A stretch of DNA of 64,000 nt. Origin: Flavilitoribacter nigricans DSM 23189 = NBRC 102662 (GTDB lineage: Bacteria; Bacteroidota; Bacteroidia; Chitinophagales; Saprospiraceae). The notes under the pieces are model-generated. The model made no database searches. It was not told the DNA's origin and saw only the letters and a list, made by a program, of their open reading frames with translations. The stretch's first letter is position 1; each line of letters begins with the position of its first letter. The stretch is taken from positions 1 to 64,000 of the forward strand of contig NZ_PDUD01000051.1 of NCBI RefSeq assembly GCF_002646595.1, given 5' to 3'. Made by a program: the position numbers and the translations under genes. This document shows positions 1-6,584 of this stretch, in pieces.

Positions 1-614
1 TTACTGCAATTATCAGAGATGCCATAGACGATCTCTAAGTCATAGGCCTTCACCTTGTGCTTAATCTTTTGGGCCAGTTGGGCTGAACTCCACGAGGGCT
101 GGACTCCCAGATCCAATACCTTTACATCCTCCATCGTCAAGGGCTCGATCGGGCTATAAATTTCTATTGGCACCACATAAAGTAAAGCCAGACGCTCCCG
201 ACCAATCTCTATACTTTCATCACTGATCAATACGTATTTACCTTTTGCCAAGGGTTGGTTTAAACAATAGAGTCCAAACTTCAAGCACCAGTTTCTAACA
301 CTCATATGGCTGAGCTTAGGAAGGGATAACCCATATAGCTCCCCTAACTTCACTACGCTTTGGCTGACCCCTCTCAAGCTAACATTAAAATTAATGTGCA
401 TCAAAATAGATATCCATATTAATTCTAATGGATAACTATAGTTCCTCACTGGCCTGACTGATTGCGCTTTTTTCAATTCATAATAGGCCGATCGCCATTT
501 TGTAGCCTTTAGCTTTTGACGCTTTAGCTCTTGCTTGGCCCTGTTTAATTGTTTACCTCGCAATACCGCTTTTTCTTTCCAAACTTTATTACTAGCTTTA
601 GATGGTGTTCTCAT
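1..614 (-). CDS. DDE-type transposase, 3' end cut by the window edge
   Basis: An open minus-strand frame runs from an ATG at 614 off the left edge, so only about 204 N-terminal residues are visible. The first 50 residues are very basic with KQELKRQKLK-like stretches, as expected of a DNA-binding segment. A later core contains ISDESIEIG and, at the edge, YGISDN; acidic residues in this setting are typical of the first two catalytic positions of DDE transposases. The frame also stays open upstream of the ATG to a TAA near 741, and that extension (KISDLEIAKSQ) looks coding, so the true start may be earlier or at a non-ATG codon. I cannot name the IS family and see no terminal inverted repeat that I can assign. 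The A+T-richer, less biased codon use differs from the neighbouring genes and fits a mobile element. Confidence 0.6.
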   Translation of the reverse strand, partial: MRTPSKASNKVWKEKAVLRGKQLNRAKQELKRQKLKATKWRSAYYELKKAQSVRPVRNYSYPLELIWISILMHINFNVSLRGVSQSVVKLGELYGLSLPKLSHMSVRNWCLKFGLYCLNQPLAKGKYVLISDESIEIGRERLALLYVVPIEIYSPIEPLTMEDVKVLDLGVQPSWSSAQLAQKIKHKVKAYDLEIVYGISDNCS

Positions 615-711
615 AATGGTGACTTGTGATTTGGCGATTTCAAGATCACTAATTTTGAGAACATTTTTTTTAAAACCAACCGCAACTTTTACCCCGCAGA
701 TTGTACACCCT

Positions 712-873
712 ACCTCAGAGAGGTCAAATATTCGTAGAATTTAGCCTGGATAAGCGTTTTCCGACCTCAGGAAGGTCGCACATTTACCACATTGCTCCAT
801 GTTGTGCGACCTCCCTGAGGTCGAAACCAGGAATTCCACTATTTTTCTACGAATGTTTAACCTCTACGAGGTC
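712..873. repeat. Nested inverted repeats of ACCTC..GAGGT palindromes
   Basis: Two inverted repeats lie one inside the other. The outer arms are 712-737 (acctcagagaggtcaaat then attcgtag) and 848-873, whose reverse complement starts acctcgtagaggttaaac; they differ at a handful of positions. The inner arms are about 759-782 and 801-825, sharing gacctcagg(g)aggtcgca. Each arm is itself a small palindrome, so the block could fold into a branched hairpin. This is REP/BIME-like architecture between a transposase fragment and the 3' end of the SDR gene. The rest of 615-938 holds no gene that I can see. Confidence 0.7.
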
Positions 874-938
874 ATTTTTGAGTCCTAAAAAAATTCAGGA
901 TGACTCATGTTTCCGGCAAATAAGTTGTTCCTCCAGGT

Positions 939-1757
939 CTACAGACGGAAGGCCTCCGGTTGGGTGCCGTCTACATCCGTAAATCCGTATTCCCGCGCCA
1001 GATCGGCAACCCGCAACGCCCGTCCCGATTTTTCTATTCGCTGGGTATCCTGCCAGAGCGCCGTAACTGCGCGACCTACGTAGCGGGTGGATTCTCCCGG
1101 CAGACCGACTTTTTCCGGCAGAGAAGGATCTTTGCGCATGGCTTCCTGCACCTTTTCCGTATTCATGTAGCCGGGCGACAGGGCTACGGCCGTCACCTCA
1201 TCTTTCTTTAGCTCAACACTCAGATCGTAAGCCAGGCGGTTCATCGCACTTTTTGCCAGATCGTACATCAACGAACCGATGTATTTATCGTCATCCCAGA
1301 AGGAGATGTTGGCGACCAGCGCCTGCTTCGCCGCCCGCAACAAGGGTACCGCTGCCGCCGAGCACAGCAGGTAATTCTTCACTCCGCGATTAAACATATA
1401 TTCCCAGTCCTGGGCCACATTTTCGTGAAAGGGACCAAAACTCAGGTCAGCATCGTGGGCTCCCCAGGCCGAATTGACCAGGATGTGCAGGTGCCCCTGC
1501 TCCTCCTCTACCCGGCGGAAGATAGCGGCTACCGCTTCCGGATCACTGCAGTCTGCGGCGAGCGGAATGCCCGTGCCGCCCAGTTCATCCACCTCCCGGG
1601 CGGTATCGTCAATAGTTCCCAGGGTATCGGGCCGGCGATTTTGGTCCGTACTGCGACCCACACAGTAGACGGTGGATCCGATCTCCGCCAAAGCCAGGGC
1701 GGCTCCTTTTCCGGCCCCGCGGGATGCACCGGCGACCAATGCAATAATGCGCTCCAT
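939..1757 (-). CDS. Short-chain dehydrogenase/reductase (SDR)
   Basis: This 272-residue protein is a classical-size SDR, a cytoplasmic NAD(P)H-dependent oxidoreductase of unknown substrate. The nucleotide-binding glycine motif AGASRGAGKG is at residues 9-18, the NNAG-equivalent appears as NSAWG at 95-99, the catalytic serine is probably S152, and the catalytic YxxxK is Y165/K169 (YDLAK). SPGYMNT near residue 195 matches the usual PG motif. NSAWG in place of NNAG and the long C-terminal tail resemble DHRS1-like SDRs. It is followed on the same strand by no close partner; the AraC-type gene upstream ends 30 bases from its start and may be co-transcribed with it. Family is secure, reaction is not. 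Confidence 0.9.
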   Translation of the reverse strand: MERIIALVAGASRGAGKGAALALAEIGSTVYCVGRSTDQNRRPDTLGTIDDTAREVDELGGTGIPLAADCSDPEAVAAIFRRVEEEQGHLHILVNSAWGAHDADLSFGPFHENVAQDWEYMFNRGVKNYLLCSAAAVPLLRAAKQALVANISFWDDDKYIGSLMYDLAKSAMNRLAYDLSVELKKDEVTAVALSPGYMNTEKVQEAMRKDPSLPEKVGLPGESTRYVGRAVTALWQDTQRIEKSGRALRVADLAREYGFTDVDGTQPEAFRL

Positions 1758-1786
1758 ACTTTTTTAAGGGCAAAAATAAGCAGTGT

Positions 1787-2644
1787 CTAAAAGGCGGGAT
1801 TGTATAAATTCGAAATTTTCTCCGGTTTGGTCCCGTCCGGTCTCAATATTTCGGAAGGCGGTACCCCGGCGTATTTTTTAAAATGCCGGATGAAATGAGA
1901 CTGGTCATAATAACCGGCATCTAATGCCAGTTCCGTCAGGTTGCGGTAATTTCCCGTAGCCGCCAGCGCGGACTGAAAGCGGGCGATATCGGCGTAGGCC
2001 TTGGGCGTGAGCCCCAAATGGGCTTTAAATAATTGCTCCAAACGACGCTGACTGAGAAAAAGCTGCTCTCCCAAATCAGAGATGGACAGATTGCCTTTAT
2101 GCTGCAAAATCCGTCGGATGGCGATCGGAATACGTGCGTCCAGTGCCACTTCCCTTTGTCTTAGGAAACGTCGAAAAAACCGGTCCAGCAGTTCCTGGTA
2201 GTGCACCTGCTCCTGATCTGCGCTCAGGTCACGGATCAGGTATTCCAGGCGGTCGCTGAAAATGAGACCGGCGTTACAGCTAGCGCTCAGCTCTCCCGAG
2301 CCGGCAAACAGCCGGGCCAGCCCCCAGGGATGCAGCCGGATCAGCACACTTGAAATAAAGCCGGTATTCTGGAAATAGAGTGGCTTTCCGGTCAGTCCGA
2401 TCGCAATGTGCCGGAAGGGTTCCGTTTGCTGCCCCCGGTGCAATAAGAGTTGATTTTCATTAAGACTAAATTCCAGGAAGGGATAGCCCATCGGCAACAT
2501 TGGATAGACGCCGACCGGATCGGTCTTCTGCCGGATCACCCAGTAGGAGTCGATCACCCCGCGCAGGGATGGATGCGGCAGCAGGCGGTAAAATGGCGGA
2601 ACGGGCAAAACGAATAGTCGATTGATTTTTACAAAAATACCCAA
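1787..2644 (-). CDS. AraC-family transcriptional regulator
   Basis: This 285-residue protein has an N-terminal ligand-type domain (roughly residues 15-140, beginning LLPHPSLRGVIDSYW) of the kind found in one-domain-plus-AraC Bacteroidota regulators, and a C-terminal double helix-turn-helix (about 175-270). The second recognition region reads LTELALDAGYYDQSHFIRHFKKYAGVPPSE, shown here in outline: the conserved SHFIRHFKK and GVPPSEI signature of the AraC/XylS family is clear. It is transcribed toward the SDR gene with a 29-base gap, which suggests that it controls or is co-expressed with that oxidoreductase. The exact start is uncertain because the first dozen residues look non-conserved. No effector can be inferred. 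Confidence 0.9.
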   Translation of the reverse strand: MGIFVKINRLFVLPVPPFYRLLPHPSLRGVIDSYWVIRQKTDPVGVYPMLPMGYPFLEFSLNENQLLLHRGQQTEPFRHIAIGLTGKPLYFQNTGFISSVLIRLHPWGLARLFAGSGELSASCNAGLIFSDRLEYLIRDLSADQEQVHYQELLDRFFRRFLRQREVALDARIPIAIRRILQHKGNLSISDLGEQLFLSQRRLEQLFKAHLGLTPKAYADIARFQSALAATGNYRNLTELALDAGYYDQSHFIRHFKKYAGVPPSEILRPDGTKPEKISNLYNPAF

Positions 2645-2703
2645 CTACCGGATTTGTGGGGCGTTTTCTGCCAATTTTATCCGCCGGCTGCCGCTGTCCG
2701 ACC

Positions 2704-3267
2704 TTACCGGCGCATCCGAAGATAGGTCCGGTATACCTGCAGCTGCCAGCTGCGCAGCGGTTGGAAACTTTTCACCTTATCCTGGACTACCGTGGCGCCG
2801 ATGGCCACGAAACCACCGAGCGCCGATTCTATAAACCGCATAAAAGCGGCGCTCCAGATCCCGCCGTTGATGCCCTGGATCGGACTGATGCCGATGATGA
2901 GTACGGTAATACAGGCGATCTTGAGCGCTCCTTTCCATTCAAAGTAAATGATGAGTATACAAACGGCCAGCAGGGCCAGTGCGATCGCGATGAGTATCGG
3001 TTGCAATAAGGCAGAGAATGCGGCGGTGAGCAGCGCCCCCGTAAAAGTACCCAGCAGGCGGTCTTTCATCAGGGTCTTGGCGTTTTCCAGCAAATCGTCA
3101 AAAACGACCACGGCGGCAATACTGCACCAGACTCCACTGATTATTCTATCGGACATCTGCAGTAGTGCCGCCAGGGAGAAACCGAGGAAAAAGCTACTCA
3201 GTATAATACCCGTCAGTATGGCGGCGCGCAGGAGGATCCGGCTGTTTTCAAAAATTTTGCGATACAT
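2704..3267 (-). CDS. FUSC-like inner-membrane protein
   Basis: The chosen ATG at 3267 gives 187 residues starting MYRKIFENS; an in-frame ATG at 3333 would add 22 unconvincing residues. After a short basic N-terminus there are about five or six hydrophobic segments (for example LLRAAILTGIILSSFFLG, LLTAAFSALLQPILIAIALA and ITVLIIGISPI), with the charged loop DDLLENAKTLMKDRLLGT between them. This loop-plus-TM layout is that of the N-terminal membrane module of FUSC/aromatic-acid-exporter-type proteins, here without the usual cytoplasmic domain. A transport role is family inference only. It is convergent with nothing and divergent from the lipoprotein gene at 3478. Confidence 0.65.
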   Translation of the reverse strand: MYRKIFENSRILLRAAILTGIILSSFFLGFSLAALLQMSDRIISGVWCSIAAVVVFDDLLENAKTLMKDRLLGTFTGALLTAAFSALLQPILIAIALALLAVCILIIYFEWKGALKIACITVLIIGISPIQGINGGIWSAAFMRFIESALGGFVAIGATVVQDKVKSFQPLRSWQLQVYRTYLRMRR

Positions 3268-3477
3268 GGTTTTCAATTTGGTTTTATCAAAGCGTGTTTC
3301 ATCCAAAAGGACAAAATTAGGCCCGCCCGCCACACCGAACCACCCACAGATTCACCAATTCCCACACCATATTGACCGGCGTTTTAACATATTTTGGAAG
3401 CCGGGCCAAATTAGCATTAGAATGGGTCAATAAAATCAGATTTTTTGGTATTTTGATTCACCATCAAAACGCCTATC

Positions 3478-4074
3478 ATGCAAAAGTTCAATCTACTCCT
3501 ACTCCTTTCACTCTCTTTTACCCTACAGGGCTGTGCCCAGGAAACCACGCCAAATGCCGAACAACAGATCATCGAAGCTACCAGCGCTGCGCCGGAAGAC
3601 ACCCGGGACGGAGCGGCCGTATATGGCTATACCAGCAAAGGAAATCTGACACTTTTGCGGGAAGGGACCAACAGTCTGATCTGCCTTGCCGATGATCCAA
3701 ACCGCGAGGGTTTCCAGAGCGTCTGCTACCACCAGGACCTGGAACCGTTCATGATCCGGGGACGCGAGCTGCGCGCCGAAGGAAAAAATAACCTGGAGAT
3801 CTTCGATACCCGGGAAGCGGAGGCCAAAGCCGGTACCCTGAAGATGCCCGGGCAGCCTACCACGATGCATTTGCTGGAGGGCAAATCGGGGCAGTACGAC
3901 CCGGAATCCAAGTCGGTCACCGGCGCAAATTACCGTTATGTTGTTTACATTCCCTGGGCTACCGCCGAATCCACCGGACTGCCCATTCAGCCGGTCGTTC
4001 CCGGAGGTCCCTGGATCATGGATCCGGGTACCCACCGTGCGCATATCATGATCTCTACGCCGCCACAACAATAA
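3478..4074 (+). CDS. Orphan lipoprotein, function unknown
   Basis: The protein has 198 residues. Residues 1-19 form a lipoprotein signal ending in LQGC, with C19 as the lipidation site, so the mature protein is anchored in a membrane of the envelope. I do not recognise the mature domain. It contains GAAVYGYTSKGNLTLLREG, a cysteine pair near residues 64 and 75, MHLLEGK, and a C-terminal segment ending WIMDPGTHRAHIMIS that is strikingly histidine- and methionine-rich for a possible metal or ligand site. It stands alone between a divergent membrane gene and the OmpA-like gene. It looks like a real gene from its signal peptide, start context and codon use. Confidence 0.75.
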   Translation: MQKFNLLLLLSLSFTLQGCAQETTPNAEQQIIEATSAAPEDTRDGAAVYGYTSKGNLTLLREGTNSLICLADDPNREGFQSVCYHQDLEPFMIRGRELRAEGKNNLEIFDTREAEAKAGTLKMPGQPTTMHLLEGKSGQYDPESKSVTGANYRYVVYIPWATAESTGLPIQPVVPGGPWIMDPGTHRAHIMISTPPQQ

Positions 4075-4214
4075 TAGTGTGGGGAAAAAAAGTGAAGGGC
4101 CAACACAACGAGCGCATGTTCCTGTCGTTGTATGAATAGTAAAATGTTAAGGTTTACCCCCACGTCCTTACGTCTTGTTGATATTACGCTCTTTATTTTT
4201 TCCCCGCAAAACCA

Positions 4215-4282
4215 GTGATTACAGCACAAAGTGCTTTATCACAGTGTTAAATAGTGTATACGGTCGAACTTTTCGAACCGTA
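4215..4282. promoter_or_regulatory. Two adjacent hairpins upstream of the OmpA-like gene
   Basis: Positions 4215-4242 read gtgat-tac-agcac-aaa-gtgct-tt-atcac, a two-stage imperfect stem. Positions 4259-4282 form a second near-palindrome, tacggtcgaa/ttcgaaccgta, with one unpaired base. They end about 48 bases before the start codon. They may be an operator, leader structure or the terminator of the lipoprotein gene; the sequence alone does not decide. Confidence 0.4.
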
Positions 4283-4329
4283 CTATTCATATTGAACCAG
4301 CTTTATTAATTAACAAATAACATTTCCCA

Positions 4330-5244
4330 ATGAAATTGCTATTTAATTTCATCCTCATTGCTTCCTTTGGTCTGATGATGACCTCCTGTGTCAGTAACAA
4401 GAAATATCAGGAGATGCAGGCAAGCATGCAGGAAGAACTGGACCTGGCCAATGAACAACTGGGTAAGGCCGGCGAAGAACTCAATAAATACATGAATCTC
4501 CTGTCCGCCTGTGAACAGGAAAAAGCCCGGTTGACCACTTCCGTTAACCTGCGGGAAGAACAGATTCAGGATCTTCGCGAGCAGGTAACCGATTTCCGCG
4601 ACCAGAGAGACAAGCAACTTTCTCAGGTAGGTGACCTGACGGTATTGTCCCAGTCTGCTAACGAAAACATCAAAGAGACCCTTTCTCAACTGGAGAAAAA
4701 GGATAAGTACATCCGCCTGCTGCAGGCAGCGAAGTCCAAAGCCGACTCCATCAACCTCGCCCTGGCCGTTAACCTGAAAGGTGTGCTGGCTAAAGGTATC
4801 GAAGATGAAGACGTGGAGATCAAAGTGGACAAAACCGTCGTATTCGTCAATCTGTCGGATAAGATGCTGTACCAGAGTGGTAGCTACAACCTGACGGCCA
4901 GAGCCAACGAAGTACTGGGTAAGATCGCTCAGATCGTGAAGTCCAGACCGGAATTGGAAGTAATGGTAGAAGGTTACACGGATAATGTACCCATCAAGAA
5001 CAACTGTATCATCGATAACTGGGACCTGAGTGTGAAGCGGGCTACTTCCGTGGTACGTGCGCTGCAGACCATGCACAATATCGATCCGAATCGTCTGATC
5101 GCTGCCGGTCGTGGAGAATACAACGCTCTGGCCAGCAACTCAACGGCTGAAGGCCGGTCTACCAACCGGAGAACCCGGATCATCATTCTGCCGAAACTGG
5201 ATCAGTTCTACGATCTGTTGAACCCGAATATCGTGCCGGAATAA
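4330..5244 (+). CDS. OmpA-family peptidoglycan-binding lipoprotein
   Basis: A 304-residue envelope protein. Residues 1-20 are a lipoprotein signal (MMTSC, lipidation at C20). Residues about 25-145 are a long coiled coil rich in Q, E and K. The C-terminal OmpA-like domain (about 160-290) shows GYTDN, NWDLSVKRATSVV and AAGRGEYNALASNS followed by NRRTRI, the segment that binds diaminopimelate peptidoglycan in this family. It therefore probably ties the outer membrane to the cell wall. Its strong terminator follows at 5308. It is separate from the xylan operon downstream and is likely a housekeeping gene. Confidence 0.92.
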   Translation: MKLLFNFILIASFGLMMTSCVSNKKYQEMQASMQEELDLANEQLGKAGEELNKYMNLLSACEQEKARLTTSVNLREEQIQDLREQVTDFRDQRDKQLSQVGDLTVLSQSANENIKETLSQLEKKDKYIRLLQAAKSKADSINLALAVNLKGVLAKGIEDEDVEIKVDKTVVFVNLSDKMLYQSGSYNLTARANEVLGKIAQIVKSRPELEVMVEGYTDNVPIKNNCIIDNWDLSVKRATSVVRALQTMHNIDPNRLIAAGRGEYNALASNSTAEGRSTNRRTRIIILPKLDQFYDLLNPNIVPE

Positions 5245-5307
5245 GCCCGGACTACCGCTGAATAAGCGCTAATCCTTTCGGTGCTGCGGCACCGGAACTG
5301 GCTGAAA

Positions 5308-5348
5308 AAGCCCTGTTGGATGACGAAAATCCGACAGGGCTTTTTTTT
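5308..5348 (+). terminator. Rho-independent terminator after the OmpA-like gene
   Basis: A stem agccctgttggat / atccgacagggct with a short loop is followed by eight T residues (5341-5348). It ends transcription of the OmpA-like gene and insulates the xylan operon that follows. Confidence 0.93.
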
Positions 5349-5385
5349 ATCCAGATGAAATTATTTACTTTTATAATGGTTTACT

Positions 5386-5395
5386 CAATCGATTG
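5386..5395. promoter_or_regulatory. Predicted LacI-type operator O1 (CAATCGATTG)
   Basis: A perfect 10-bp palindrome followed by CGT, 47 bases before the GH10 start codon. The same palindrome occurs three more times in the window, each time ahead of a xylan gene. A TTG (5393-5395) inside it and a weak TAtccTTC about 20 bases later could be the -33 and -7 elements of this operon, but that match is poor. Confidence 0.75.
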
Positions 5396-5441
5396 CGTCA
5401 ACTAGCTGATACTTTTATCCTTCATCCCAAAATTATGCTTT

Positions 5442-6512
5442 ATGCGGCTTTGCATCGCACTTGTGTTCTTGCTGTATCTACTTCCCGCCGGACTGGCGCA
5501 GGAAGAAATGAAAGGCTTAAAAGACTACTACGCCGACTATTTTACCATGGGAGTTTCCGTGGGCCCACGGAATTTTTCGGGCCCCGATTCGGCGCTGATC
5601 GTCAATGAATTTGCCAGCATTACCGCGGAGAACATCATGAAAATGGGGCCCATCCACCCCACGGAAGACCGGTACAACTGGGAATACGCCTATCAGCTGA
5701 TCGATTTTGCCGAAACCCACAATCTCAAAGTGCGGGGCCATACCCTTTGCTGGCACAATCAGGTGGGCGACTGGATGTTTGAAGATGAGCGTGGCGAGAC
5801 GGTCAGTAAAACCGTTCTGCTCCAGCGTCTGAAGGATCATATTTTCCAGGTTGCCGGTCGCTACCGGGGTAAGATATACGCCTGGGATGTGGTCAATGAG
5901 GCCATCTCCGATGCACCGGATGAATTTTACCGCAATTCCAAATGGTATCAGATCTGCGGGGAGGACTTCATCTTTAAAGCCTTCGAATACGCCCACGAAG
6001 CGGCGCCCGACGCCCTGCTGTTCTACAATGACTACAGCGCTATCGGTGCGCGGAAACGCAATAAGATCATTGAACTCATAAAAAAACTGCAGGCGGCCGG
6101 TATTCCCATTCACGGTATGGGTATCCAGGGGCACTGGTCCGTTCACGGGCCGGACGAAGCCGAACTGCGGGCGGCCCTCAGCGCTTACGCCGAACTGGGC
6201 CTGGAAGTGCAGATCACCGAGCTGGACCTGTCCGTCTATCCGTCCGAAAGCGGCCGTCGGAGCAAACGCTCCGATGAAGACGACAGCTTCACAGCGGAGC
6301 GGGAGCAACAACAGATCGACCAGTACCGGATGATCTTTGGGGTGTTCCGTGATTTTAAGGACGTCATCAGTGCCGTCACCTTTTGGAATGTGTCGGATCG
6401 TCATTCCTGGCTGGATAACTTCCCGGTGCGGGGCCGCAAGAACTATCCCCTGCTTTTTGATCAGGAACGCCAACGCAAGCCAGCCTACCGGGCCGTGGTT
6501 GATTTTGAATAG
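5442..6512 (+). CDS. GH10 endo-1,4-beta-xylanase, periplasmic or secreted
   Basis: A 356-residue protein with a signal peptide (cleavage after about A19, PAGLAQ) and a single GH10 barrel. The acid/base is E153 in WDVVNEAISD and the nucleophile is E260 in QITELDLSVY; HTLCWHNQ (about 100-107) is the conserved substrate-binding strand. GH10 enzymes cleave internal xylan linkages with retention. There is no CBM and no T9SS tail, unlike the second GH10 at 13317, so this one probably works on oligosaccharides in the periplasm. It is the first gene of a four-gene operon with GH115, GH43 and GH30, preceded by a terminator and a LacI-type operator. Confidence 0.97.
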   Translation: MRLCIALVFLLYLLPAGLAQEEMKGLKDYYADYFTMGVSVGPRNFSGPDSALIVNEFASITAENIMKMGPIHPTEDRYNWEYAYQLIDFAETHNLKVRGHTLCWHNQVGDWMFEDERGETVSKTVLLQRLKDHIFQVAGRYRGKIYAWDVVNEAISDAPDEFYRNSKWYQICGEDFIFKAFEYAHEAAPDALLFYNDYSAIGARKRNKIIELIKKLQAAGIPIHGMGIQGHWSVHGPDEAELRAALSAYAELGLEVQITELDLSVYPSESGRRSKRSDEDDSFTAEREQQQIDQYRMIFGVFRDFKDVISAVTFWNVSDRHSWLDNFPVRGRKNYPLLFDQERQRKPAYRAVVDFE

Positions 6513-6535
6513 ATACCTGCGTCCGGTACAGCCAC

Positions 6536-6553
6536 TCCCGAAATAATTCGGGA
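6536..6553 (+). other. Intercistronic hairpin between GH10 and GH115
   Basis: A perfect 7-bp stem (tcccgaa / ttcggga) with a 4-base loop and no T tract. It lies 31 bases before the GH115 start and is more likely an mRNA processing or stabilising element than a terminator. Confidence 0.45.
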
Positions 6554-6584
6554 AACAAAAACGAAAACGAAAAACCATTTCAGC

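Noticed and set aside
2600-2640. Additional LacI operator (agtcgattga) near the AraC gene start
   Set aside because: It matches only the right half of CAATCGATTG and is not symmetrical.
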